Notes under the pieces: generated by a model
Database searches by the model: none
What the model was told of the DNA's origin: nothing
What the model saw: only the letters and a program-made list of their open reading frames with translations
Source of the DNA: a virus
Direction: 5' to 3' (one strand)
IMG/VR virus record: IMGVR_UViG_3300045747_000068
Coordinates: 1-27,204 of that record
Length of the DNA stretch: 27,204 bases
Shown here: piece after piece, positions 1 through 7,020 of the stretch
How positions within the stretch are numbered: the first letter of the stretch is position 1
Layout: each line of letters opens with the position of its first letter
Made by a program: the position numbers and the translations under genes

Positions 1-251
1 ACTTCGGGGCTACCCCTGTTGCGGAGAAGCAATTCACCATTACTGACGCAGCAATCACTTCGTCAGCTATGATTGTGGAAGCGTTCGTACAGGTATTTGC
101 TACGTTGGATAATGACGTTGCATCCCACCGGCACGCAGCGGCTAGTTGGAAGCTCGTCGCGGAGTCTGGAACTGGTTCATTCTTACTCGATGTCACTTGT
201 CTCATCGATATGTGTCACGGTACTTTTAACATTCAATACGCTTATGCGTAA
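1..251 (+). CDS. Virion-associated protein, C-terminal part (5' end outside window)
   Basis: The reading frame is already open at base 3 and runs to the TAA at 249-251, giving 83 residues that begin FGATPVAEKQFTITDAA and end GTFNIQYAYA. The start lies upstream of the window. The text resembles small phage structural proteins found near tail or head decoration genes, with an alternating beta-type pattern, a TDAAIT segment and an SHRHAAASW segment. An internal ATG at 69 could be mistaken for the start, but the frame upstream of it is open and protein-like, so it is not needed. It is followed after 11 bases by the next virion gene, which has its own ribosome site. Exact function is unknown. Confidence 0.7.
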   Translation, partial: FGATPVAEKQFTITDAAITSSAMIVEAFVQVFATLDNDVASHRHAAASWKLVAESGTGSFLLDVTCLIDMCHGTFNIQYAYA

Positions 252-262
252 AGGGGTATAAC

Positions 263-1789
263 ATGGGTTGGGCAAACAAACTTATCGGCTGGGCAACCGG
301 CAACGGCGCAGAGGTCAACACTTCCAACGAACTGCTAACGGCCATCACAGAGGCTCGTTCGGGCATTCGCATCTTCTCTGAGAATGACCCAGGCTTGGCC
401 ACGGGGACACCTTATACCCTGTCTCCTGAGGTAGATGACGATTTTCGTATACGGGTATCCAACGACCTGATGCTTGATGAAGAGGATATGACCTACACCA
501 CGCAGAACTATGCTAAGTTCCGCCTGGACGTCACCACCTTTACCGCGTCCGGCACCGTAGGATGGACCACAGCGGGATTCAATACTAACCCTGGTAACAC
601 CTTTGCCACGGGCTCAGTCACCGCCTTAAGTTCATGGAAAACCTACTCCATGGAGGGCACGGAGACTGTTGCTCTCGATATGGAGGGGGCGGTTTCTTAC
701 GCATCGGGTGCGGCTATACCAGCCAACCAAACGATGGAAATCGGCTTTGGCTTGCTTGCTAATACCACTCCCTTCGACTGCTTTGATGGTGTTTACGTCC
801 GCCTAAACAGTACAGGTGCCTACGGCATCATCCGTAACAACTCTATTACTGACACTGCAACATCAGGTGTGTTCAAGAATTACACAGGAGCTACCTGGGT
901 TCCTGTTACCGGACGTAAGTATCAATTCATCGTATACTTGATGACCCGCAGTGTTGAATACTGGATCAATGACCCAGTGACTGACAATATCTGGCTCGCT
1001 GCCGAGATTGCTACTCCTCCCGGTTACGGCTCCCCAATTGCGTCACAAGCAACACACAGCTTTACCCGCCATTACGTATCTGGTGTGTCAACGGTTGCTG
1101 CCAGCTTCACAACCTCACGTTACAGCGTTCGCCGTGGGGGAACCAATATCGGTACCACCTTGAACGTTCTATCCGCACGTGCGGGAGAGTCTAGTCAGTC
1201 TCCAGGTAATATCTTGATGGCGGCGCAGACTGTTACCACAGGCTCTATCACTCGACCCACCGCTGCTGTACCAACTAATATTGCGACAGCTGGTACGTTC
1301 ATGCCCTTCCTGTCTGGCATTTGGATTGAGACCTTAACGCTGGCGGTCAATACCGATGCAGTATTGGCCTCATTCCAATGCCCTGCCTTGCCGACTGGCG
1401 TAACCACTACGTATGCCCCAGGCAAGCGCTTGCGTATTGACGCGGTGAACATTGCCAGTTCTATTACCACAGCATTGACCCTTGGGGGTTTTGCCAAATA
1501 CTTTTATCTAGCTTTTGGGTCTACGGCCCAGTCTTTAGCTGGTGTGGCGGCAGATACGCTGAATACCAAAGCCTACCGTCGATTGGTACTGCCCATCGTA
1601 CAACTGTATGGTGCGGCTGCGGCAGCTGCCACCCTACCAGGTGGTGTACCGGCAACTTCGTATGTATTACAAACCCCCATCTACGTTAACCCAGGAGAGT
1701 TTATCTCGTTGTGTACCTACCACGTTGGTACGGCAGCATCTGCTGGAGCAGCTCAACACGTCATCAGCTTCGACTTCAGCTGGGAGTAA
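263..1789 (+). CDS. Large putative virion surface or tail protein (508 aa)
   Basis: A 508-residue protein starting at ATG 263 behind an AAGGGG ribosome site. It is rich in Thr, Ser, Ala, Gly and aromatic residues with few charges, as is typical of beta-sheet virion surface proteins. Residues about 90-290 read like a jelly-roll or concanavalin-type layer (SMEGTETVALDMEG, then DCFDGVYVRLN, then RKYQFIVYLM). The C-terminal 200 residues look like a second beta domain ending HVISFDFSWE. There is no signal peptide, transmembrane segment or enzyme motif. It lies just upstream of the repeat protein and scaffold, so a head decoration, head-fibre or tail-shaft role is possible. I do not recognise a specific family. 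Confidence 0.75.
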   Translation: MGWANKLIGWATGNGAEVNTSNELLTAITEARSGIRIFSENDPGLATGTPYTLSPEVDDDFRIRVSNDLMLDEEDMTYTTQNYAKFRLDVTTFTASGTVGWTTAGFNTNPGNTFATGSVTALSSWKTYSMEGTETVALDMEGAVSYASGAAIPANQTMEIGFGLLANTTPFDCFDGVYVRLNSTGAYGIIRNNSITDTATSGVFKNYTGATWVPVTGRKYQFIVYLMTRSVEYWINDPVTDNIWLAAEIATPPGYGSPIASQATHSFTRHYVSGVSTVAASFTTSRYSVRRGGTNIGTTLNVLSARAGESSQSPGNILMAAQTVTTGSITRPTAAVPTNIATAGTFMPFLSGIWIETLTLAVNTDAVLASFQCPALPTGVTTTYAPGKRLRIDAVNIASSITTALTLGGFAKYFYLAFGSTAQSLAGVAADTLNTKAYRRLVLPIVQLYGAAAAAATLPGGVPATSYVLQTPIYVNPGEFISLCTYHVGTAASAGAAQHVISFDFSWE

Positions 1790-1793
1790 ATAG

Positions 1794-2564
1794 ATGTCCT
1801 TGCTGCTAGCCCTGGCCGGTGGCGGGGGCCCAACCGTATACACCCTTGTAGGGTTGCCAGGGACATATTCCCTGACGGGTGGCAGTGCTAGTTTGAAAGT
1901 TACCCGCAACTTAGTGGGTAACCCAGGTACGTACTCACTGACTGGCGGTAGCGCCAATCTGAAGGTGATACGCAATCTGGTGGGTAGTCCAGGTAGCTAC
2001 AGCATTACTGGCGGCTCTGCGGTATTGACTAAGACCACGGGCAGTATCAGCTACTCGTTGGTTGGCCTAGCTGGTAGCTACTCTCTGACTGGGGGCAGCG
2101 CTAGTTTGAAGGTGGTCCGCAACCTAGTCGGACTGGTCGGAACGTATAGTATAATCGGCAGTAGCGCCAACCTAAACGTGACCCGTAGCCTGGTGGGCTC
2201 TCCAGGTACGTACTCGTTGGTTGGTGGCTCAGCTGTATTAACGGTAACTCCTGCGGGTACTACCAACTACTCGTTGGTGGGATTACCTGGAGCCTATTCA
2301 TTGTTGGGCGGCAACGCTACGATGACGTTGACCCCAGCTCAAGTTGAGGTAACGGCCAGGGGTGGGGACGGTGGCTACCACGTACACCGCCGCAAGTATG
2401 TAGCGGTGTATAAGGGCAAGGAGTATTGGTTTGATACCCCAGCCCAAGCCCAGCAGTTCTTGAAGGATTCTGAAGCTGCCGCTCAGGATGTGAAGACGTT
2501 GTTAGATACTGTAGTGGATACAGAAGATGACGACATGGAAGCTATATTTTTATTGATGGAGTGA
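1794..2564 (+). CDS. Repeat-containing virion protein (256 aa)
   Basis: After a short hydrophobic, Gly-rich N-terminus (MSLLLALAGGGG), residues 16-182 consist of seven copies of a roughly 22-residue unit of the form LVGxPGxYSLxGGSAxL. The units are regular enough to suggest a beta-solenoid or beta-prism with one strand pair per repeat. Residues about 185-256 form a separate domain: a basic, aromatic segment (HVHRRKYVAVYKGKEYWF), a helix with Gln and Ala, and a very acidic tail (DTEDDDMEA). The gene starts four bases after the previous stop and ends four bases before the next start, so it belongs to the late structural operon. A decoration or fibre-like role is plausible; function is not established. 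Confidence 0.75.
   Translation: MSLLLALAGGGGPTVYTLVGLPGTYSLTGGSASLKVTRNLVGNPGTYSLTGGSANLKVIRNLVGSPGSYSITGGSAVLTKTTGSISYSLVGLAGSYSLTGGSASLKVVRNLVGLVGTYSIIGSSANLNVTRSLVGSPGTYSLVGGSAVLTVTPAGTTNYSLVGLPGAYSLLGGNATMTLTPAQVEVTARGGDGGYHVHRRKYVAVYKGKEYWFDTPAQAQQFLKDSEAAAQDVKTLLDTVVDTEDDDMEAIFLLME
1839..2339 (+). repeat. Seven tandem coding repeats of about 66-80 bases
   Basis: Seven in-frame units encode 23, 22, 26, 23, 22, 27 and 24 residues. The order of lengths and sequence variants shows that units 1-3 (71 residues) and 4-6 (72 residues) form a higher-order duplication, with unit 7 starting a third copy. Units 1, 4 and 7 begin Y[TS]LVGL; units 3 and 6 carry GGSAVLT followed by a Thr/Gly/Ser linker. 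Copies differ at many synonymous positions, so the array is old or under diversifying pressure at DNA level. There are no spacers, so it is not a CRISPR array. Confidence 0.85.
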
Positions 2565-2568
2565 TATC

Positions 2569-2910
2569 ATGGCACGAGTATGTTACGTACAAATCAATGG
2601 CGAACTAATCGACAAGTCAGACCACGAGGCTATCGCCAAGGCTCGGGGGTACTCCCAGCCCCAAGCCGGTTCGGCAACCTTTGTACCTGACTTGCCTGAC
2701 TTTGTATCACCCATCGATGGCAAGCTCTATTCGGGCAGAGCCGGCATGCGAGAGCATTGCAACCGCCACAACGTAGTCTCCAACCTGGAGCTCAAAGGTT
2801 TACCAACACTGCAAATGAACAGTGATCAACGTAGCGCGTCACAAGTACGACAAGACAACGCCTCCCGCAAGGAGAGAATCATCAACCTAGTCAACAACCA
2901 TTACAGGTAA
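2569..2910 (+). CDS. Small conserved phage head-region protein (113 aa)
   Basis: A 113-residue protein starting at ATG 2569. Residues about 42-66 contain PDLPDFVSPIDGKLYSGR followed by a basic MREHCNRHNVV segment, a pattern I associate with small proteins encoded just before the scaffold in many phages of proteobacteria. The C-terminal 40 residues are charged and probably helical (SASQVRQDNASRKERI). It has no membrane segment. The position between the repeat protein and the scaffold supports a head-assembly-linked role, but the biochemical role is unknown. Confidence 0.75.
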   Translation: MARVCYVQINGELIDKSDHEAIAKARGYSQPQAGSATFVPDLPDFVSPIDGKLYSGRAGMREHCNRHNVVSNLELKGLPTLQMNSDQRSASQVRQDNASRKERIINLVNNHYR

Positions 2911-2915
2911 TTGCC

Positions 2916-3983
2916 ATGACTACAGAAACTATTGACCGCCGTTCCACCATCGAAGCAGCCTATGACGCTGCTGACAAAGAGGAAACCCCAGAACCTGTAG
3001 CTATTGAGCCTACAGAGACCAAGCCTACGGAGCAAATTGAAAAAACTCCCGAGACTAGCCCTACGGAAAATGAGCCTAAACCCGTTGAAAAACCCATCGA
3101 AGCGGTAGAGACTCCTGATCCAGCTGAAAAGGGTGAAAAACCCTTGGTAATCGACAAGGCTCCCCAGTCCTGGCGTGGTCCGCAGAAGGCAAAATGGGAC
3201 AAACTAGACCCAGACGTGCGTCAAGAAGTTATGCGTCGGGAGCGCGACATCAGCAAAGTGATGGGCGAATCTAGTCAGGCCCGTCATTTCAGTCAGCAAT
3301 TCCAGGCTGCGGTACAACCATTCGCTGACCATATCTCTGCCCGAGGTGCCCAACCCCTACAGGCTTTCACTAGCTTGTTGAACGCCGACAAGATTCTGTC
3401 GACTGCACCCCCTGAGCAACGCGCAGCCTTCATGGCTCAGTTGATCAATGAGTACAAGATTGACGTCAATCACCTGGACAGCGCGTTGTCTAAGGCGGGG
3501 GTTCCAGACCCAGCGTCTACACGCCTTGAGTCCTTGCTGGAGCAGCGCCTGGCCCCTATCAACCAGTTCCTGACTCAACAGCAGCAGCAAGCTCAGCAAG
3601 CTCAGCAAGCCAACGAGCAAGCAATTTTGCAGAACATCGAGTCTATGTCGAACGACCCCAAATTCGAGCATTTCGCTACCGTCAGAGAAGATATGGCCGA
3701 TATTATCGACCTTCAAGCGAAAAAAGGGGTTTACTTAACTCTTGAACAGGCTTATAATCGCGCTATCGCCATGAACCCTGATGTCAATCAAGTGATAACT
3801 ACACAACGGGCTAATGAAGCCAAGACAGCCGCAGCAAGAGCAGCCAATGCTCGTGCCCAGCAAGCTCTGTCGGCATCTAAGTCGGTTGGTGGTGCACCCA
3901 CAGGATTGAGCTCTGGAGCCTCGGGCAAACTTGACCGTCGTGGAGCTATTGAAGCGGCGTTTGATGCAGCTGAGGGACGTTGA
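2916..3983 (+). CDS. Capsid scaffold protein (355 aa)
   Basis: A predicted scaffold that guides procapsid assembly and leaves before or during packaging. The first 90 residues are acidic and Pro/Glu/Thr-rich, hence probably disordered. They are followed by APQSWRGPQKAKWDKLDPDV and QEVMRRER, a segment shared by many phage scaffolds. The middle is helical, and residues about 212-235 are almost pure Gln/Ala (coiled-coil-prone). The C-terminal 50 residues are Ala-rich and basic. The gene lies directly before the capsid gene, as expected. The N-terminal DRRSTIEAAYDAA is echoed at the C-terminus as DRRGAIEAAFDAA, ending two residues before the stop. The start at 2916 has only a weak ribosome site (CAGGTAATTGCC). 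Confidence 0.85.
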   Translation: MTTETIDRRSTIEAAYDAADKEETPEPVAIEPTETKPTEQIEKTPETSPTENEPKPVEKPIEAVETPDPAEKGEKPLVIDKAPQSWRGPQKAKWDKLDPDVRQEVMRRERDISKVMGESSQARHFSQQFQAAVQPFADHISARGAQPLQAFTSLLNADKILSTAPPEQRAAFMAQLINEYKIDVNHLDSALSKAGVPDPASTRLESLLEQRLAPINQFLTQQQQQAQQAQQANEQAILQNIESMSNDPKFEHFATVREDMADIIDLQAKKGVYLTLEQAYNRAIAMNPDVNQVITTQRANEAKTAAARAANARAQQALSASKSVGGAPTGLSSGASGKLDRRGAIEAAFDAAEGR

Positions 3984-4145
3984 GTGTTACAACTACTTCG
4001 TACCGTACTTGGCCCCGCATCGTACCCGACCTTGCAGCACCCACAAGTCATGGAAGTCAGTCAAACCTCCGAGCCACGTGACCCACGTGCTCCGTTAGTT
4101 CAACCCGCAGCGGCTAACCCTGAACCCGCTGCAACCAAGGAGTAA
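3984..4145 (+). CDS. Possible 53-aa ORF or readthrough extension of the scaffold
   Basis: The gap between scaffold and capsid is filled by an open frame that begins with GTG immediately after the scaffold TGA and is in the same frame as the scaffold. It ends with a TAA lying inside the capsid gene's ribosome-site spacer. The product would be MLQLLRTVLGPASYPTLQ..., then a Pro/Ala-rich tail ending PAATKE. AGGG lies eight bases before the GTG. Two readings are possible: a small independent gene translated by reinitiation, or a C-terminal extension of the scaffold made by occasional TGA readthrough. Composition resembles neighbouring coding DNA. It may also be chance. Confidence 0.4.
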   Translation: MLQLLRTVLGPASYPTLQHPQVMEVSQTSEPRDPRAPLVQPAAANPEPAATKE

Positions 4146-4147
4146 TC

Positions 4148-5167
4148 ATGGCATTCGCCAATAGCGCAATCAGCGATATCATCGCAACCACTATCCAGTC
4201 TCGTACTGGTGAAATCGCGGACAACGTCACATCGAACAACGCTTTGTTGTCTCGTTTGAAGTCTCGCGGCAACATCAAGCCCTTCACTGGTGGTAACACT
4301 ATCATGCAAGAACTCAGCTTCGCGTCCAACGGCAATGCCGGCTGGTACTCTGGCTATGAGACCTTGCCTATCGCAGCCCAGGACGTGATCAGCTCCGCTG
4401 AATACACGATCAAGCAAGCTGCCTGCCCTGTGACCATTTCCGGTCTGGAGCAACTGCAGAACGCCGGCAAGCAACAAATCATCGACTTGCTCGATGGTCG
4501 TATGCAAGTGGCAGAAGCATCCATGGCTAACTTGATTGCCTCCGGTCTGTACTCTGACGGTACAGCTGCTGGTGGTAAGCAAATCGACGGTTTGCTGAAG
4601 CAAGTGTCCACTACCCCAACCAACGTCGTTGGTGGTATCGACCGTTCTGTCTGGAACTTTTGGAAGAACCAGTACTTCCGTTGCACCACCACTGGCGGCG
4701 CGGCTATGTCTGCAGCCAACGTGCAGACATACTTCAACCGTATGTGGGCTACATTGGTTCGCGGTTCTGACCGTCCTGACTTGATTTTGGTCGACAACAT
4801 CGCCTGGTCGTTCTACCTGAGCTCACTGCAGACCATCCAACGCTTTACCGATTCCAGCACAGCCAATCTCGGCTTCGCTTCGGTGAAGTTCATGGACGCT
4901 GACGTGGTTCTGGACGGTGGTCTGCAACTGAACTGGACTTCCACAGGTGCTGCCGGTACTGCCCCATCCGCCGTACCCGCAACCTCTGCGTACTTCCTGA
5001 ACAGCAAGTACATGTTCTACCGTCCGCACTCTGCCCGCAACATGGTACCGTTGTCCCCAGGTCAACGCTACAGCACCAACCAGGACGCTGCCGTTCAAGT
5101 TCTGGCTTGGGCTGGTAACTTGACCTCTTCTGGTCTCCAGTTCCAAGGTCGCATGGACAACACCTAA
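4148..5167 (+). CDS. Major capsid protein (339 aa)
   Basis: A predicted HK97-fold coat protein that builds the icosahedral shell. The N-terminal helix (MAFANSAISDIIATTIQSRT) leads into NVTSNNALLSRLKSRG and GGNTIMQELSF, then a segment like the E-loop and spine regions of capsid proteins (YTIKQAACPVTISGLEQLQN). Residues near the C-terminus (SAYFLNSKYMFYRPHSARN) are typical of the A-domain end. The length is in the usual range. It has the strongest ribosome site of the region (AAGGAG, five bases before ATG) and is followed by a strong hairpin. The upstream neighbour is the scaffold. The family call is confident by pattern and gene order. Confidence 0.9.
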   Translation: MAFANSAISDIIATTIQSRTGEIADNVTSNNALLSRLKSRGNIKPFTGGNTIMQELSFASNGNAGWYSGYETLPIAAQDVISSAEYTIKQAACPVTISGLEQLQNAGKQQIIDLLDGRMQVAEASMANLIASGLYSDGTAAGGKQIDGLLKQVSTTPTNVVGGIDRSVWNFWKNQYFRCTTTGGAAMSAANVQTYFNRMWATLVRGSDRPDLILVDNIAWSFYLSSLQTIQRFTDSSTANLGFASVKFMDADVVLDGGLQLNWTSTGAAGTAPSAVPATSAYFLNSKYMFYRPHSARNMVPLSPGQRYSTNQDAAVQVLAWAGNLTSSGLQFQGRMDNT

Positions 5168-5170
5168 TCT

Positions 5171-5192
5171 CTTGGGGGCTTCGGCCCCCAAG
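5171..5192 (+). terminator. UUCG-loop hairpin after the capsid gene
   Basis: A perfect 9-base-pair stem, CTTGGGGGC and GCCCCCAAG, encloses a TTCG tetraloop four bases after the capsid stop codon. C(UUCG)G is an exceptionally stable loop. The following bases (TTGTTCATCTT) are only moderately U-rich, so it may act as a partial terminator or as a 3'-end stabiliser of capsid mRNA rather than a full stop. The next gene starts 25 bases downstream. Confidence 0.75.
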
Positions 5193-5216
5193 TTGTTCAT
5201 CTTCAAGGAGAACCCT

Positions 5217-5621
5217 ATGAGTCAAGGAAATGCTAGCGCAGCAATCGGGTTGGCTAATACCAACAAGATTCCAGCGATTGGTGGCTATCTTCAAGATACC
5301 ACAGTTCCAGGACCAAGTGCGGAGGGATACTACGCAGGTATCAATGCACTCGGTATTTGGGACTATAACCCAGTTCAAGAAACGGACTTTTCTGCTGCTG
5401 GTGGATTTACAGTACCGTCCAACAGCGGAGCAGCAACCGGCAAGGTTGCTCGTTTGGTCTCTACTGACGTAGCAGCCATGACCGTGGCCGCTGATGGCTT
5501 GTGTAACGTATCCGCAGCTGGTGTGGTTACGGCTCAAGCTACAACTGGTTTGTATAAAACCTTCATTACCGCAGCTACTGTCATACCAGCTAGTCGGTTT
5601 ATTTGGGTATTCCTGGTGTAA
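5217..5621 (+). CDS. Small putative head protein (134 aa)
   Basis: ATG 5217 is chosen because AAGGAG sits at the right distance. A longer version from TTG 5172 would have to translate the hairpin itself and add the unlikely sequence GASAPK. The protein is low in charge and rich in Ala, Gly, Thr and Val (MSQGNASAAIGLANTNK, then WDYNPVQETDF, ending SRFIWVFLV), which fits a beta-rich capsid decoration or cement protein. It directly follows the major capsid gene and is bracketed by two UUCG hairpins, which may set its dose separately. I do not recognise a named family. Confidence 0.75.
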   Translation: MSQGNASAAIGLANTNKIPAIGGYLQDTTVPGPSAEGYYAGINALGIWDYNPVQETDFSAAGGFTVPSNSGAATGKVARLVSTDVAAMTVAADGLCNVSAAGVVTAQATTGLYKTFITAATVIPASRFIWVFLV

Positions 5622-5625
5622 CCAT

Positions 5626-5655
5626 TAGGGGTTGGGGCTTCGGCTCCAACCCCTA
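5626..5655 (+). terminator. Second UUCG-loop hairpin
   Basis: A stem of about 13 pairs, TAGGGGTTGGGGC against GCTCCAACCCCTA with one G-U pair, closes a TTCG loop just after the TAA at 5619-5621. Downstream is a duplicated TATACTG rather than a U tract, so strict intrinsic termination is uncertain. TATACT at 5654 or 5661 could alternatively be part of a weak promoter for the next genes, but no good -35 box is seen. Confidence 0.7.
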
Positions 5656-5706
5656 TACTGTATACTGTAACGATTCCAACCCCCCCAACCCAACTAGGAA
5701 CACAAG

Positions 5707-6294
5707 ATGTCCACCGAAACTATTGACTTTGCTATGAATTTTGAAGACGGTCAGCAATCTGAAGCTGATAAACGTCTGCTTGTAATGTTCTACCGTTCCA
5801 CGGTCAAGAACGAACACAAATCCATTGAAGCTGGTCGCCCCATTTTCGATGAAATTGACTTGGTCAAAATCGTCACCCCAGGCTCCCGCGATTCGTTCGT
5901 TGGAGACGCCACATACGAATACCAACAGCGCTTCCCATCTCAGTGGGCACGCTACAAGGCTGGTCAAGAGCAAGTGTCCAGCGGTACGCCCCTGAACTCT
6001 TTGCCATGGGTGACCATCGCCCAGCTGGAAGAGTTCAAGGCTGTCGGTTGCCATACCGTCGAACAACTGGTAGGTATGCCTGACTCGGTATCTCAACGCT
6101 TCATGGGTCACCACCAAATCAAACAGCGCGCTCAGGCTTACCTGGACGCTGCTGCCGGCGCTGCTCCCGCTATCCAACTCCAAGCTGAGTTGGAAAAGCG
6201 TGACGATCAAATCGCTGAACTCCAATCTCAAGTGGCCGCAATGCTAGCAGCTCAGAAGGCTGCTAGCGTGGCTAAGGTTCCAACTAAGGCGTAA
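5707..6294 (+). CDS. Conserved capsid-proximal protein, helical C-terminus (195 aa)
   Basis: A 195-residue protein with a mixed N-terminal part (DLVKIVTPGSRDSFVGDAT and QRFPSQWARYKAGQEQ) and a middle segment GTPLNSLPW followed by EFKAVGCHTVEQLVGMPD. That layout is common in phage proteins encoded between capsid and adaptor genes. Residues about 140-195 form an Ala/Gln/Glu-rich helix, likely a coiled coil (QLQAELEKRDDQIAELQSQV). The N-terminus MSTETID is nearly the same as that of the scaffold (MTTETID), also at DNA level, perhaps a shared translation-start segment. The role is probably in head maturation or completion but is not known. Confidence 0.75.
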   Translation: MSTETIDFAMNFEDGQQSEADKRLLVMFYRSTVKNEHKSIEAGRPIFDEIDLVKIVTPGSRDSFVGDATYEYQQRFPSQWARYKAGQEQVSSGTPLNSLPWVTIAQLEEFKAVGCHTVEQLVGMPDSVSQRFMGHHQIKQRAQAYLDAAAGAAPAIQLQAELEKRDDQIAELQSQVAAMLAAQKAASVAKVPTKA

Positions 6295-6295
6295 T

Positions 6296-7018
6296 ATGGC
6301 TACATACTGGTCGGCACTGGCGGTTGCTAAGCAAGTTTGTGGGGAACTCGGGTTGCCCCAACCGACCAGTATTGTAGGTGTTAACGACACAATCTCTACC
6401 CAGATTGTGTCGTTGCTCAATAGCGCAGGCAACGAACTGCTGACGTACTACCCATGGGAGCAGTTCGTCAGCACGTTCAACGTAGCTACGGTGGGTGGTC
6501 AGGATAGCTACACGCTACCCACAGACTTGGCCTATTTCACTGACCAAACTCAGTGGGATAACACTAATCACTGGCCCTTGTCCGGCCCCAAATCTGCTCA
6601 GGAATGGGCGTTCCTCAAGGGTTCCCTGGTAGCCCCCATTCCTCGCATCCGTTACCGCATAGCTGGTGACTCTCTCAAGCTCTTCCCAACTCCAGGAGTT
6701 GGAGCTAGTTCGTTGTCCCTGAGCATGGAGTATATCTCCTGTAATTGGATTGCCCCCGTAGCAGGTGGCGAGACTAGCATGATTGTACTCGATACGGACA
6801 TCCTACAGTACAACCCTTGGCTGCTGGTCAAATTTGTTAAGTTCAAGTTCTATGAACTCAAGGGCTTCCCCACACTGGGGGTGCAAGCTGACTTCATGCG
6901 GATATTCAATTCGTTGACCGGCAAGGATACGGGCGCAGACAAGCTATCCTTGGTCCAACAGCCCAACAACGCCTACATCGGAGTTGGTTCCATCCCTGAC
7001 GGCAACTGGAATCAGTAA
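6296..7018 (+). CDS. Head-tail adaptor / tail tubular protein, P22 gp4 or T7 gp11 type (240 aa)
   Basis: Predicted to attach below the portal and form the upper tail tube of short-tailed phages. The N-terminal helical part (AKQVCGELGLPQPTSIVG, then ISTQIVSLLNSAGNELL) followed by YYPWEQFVSTFNV and SYTLPTDLAYF matches the pattern of these adaptors, where a helical bundle precedes a beta part. Residues about 115-150 (PRIRYRIAGDSLKLFPTPG) and the EYISCNWI segment are also typical. ATG 6296 starts one base after the previous stop. The order capsid, completion protein, adaptor, tail hub supports the call. The exact subfamily is uncertain. Confidence 0.7.
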   Translation: MATYWSALAVAKQVCGELGLPQPTSIVGVNDTISTQIVSLLNSAGNELLTYYPWEQFVSTFNVATVGGQDSYTLPTDLAYFTDQTQWDNTNHWPLSGPKSAQEWAFLKGSLVAPIPRIRYRIAGDSLKLFPTPGVGASSLSLSMEYISCNWIAPVAGGETSMIVLDTDILQYNPWLLVKFVKFKFYELKGFPTLGVQADFMRIFNSLTGKDTGADKLSLVQQPNNAYIGVGSIPDGNWNQ

Positions 7019-7020
7019 AC

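Noticed and set aside
1839-2339. CRISPR-like repeat array
   Set aside because: Units are contiguous, in frame, variable in sequence and code for a regular protein; there are no spacers.
4100-4603. A 167-codon open frame on the - strand across the capsid gene, and others like it
   Set aside because: It lies wholly opposite the well-supported capsid gene, has no ribosome site and low-quality protein text; it is a by-product of the codon bias of the real gene.
5172-5216. Longer start (TTG) for the small head protein
   Set aside because: The codons would come from the terminator stem and loop; ATG 5217 has a clear AAGGAG.
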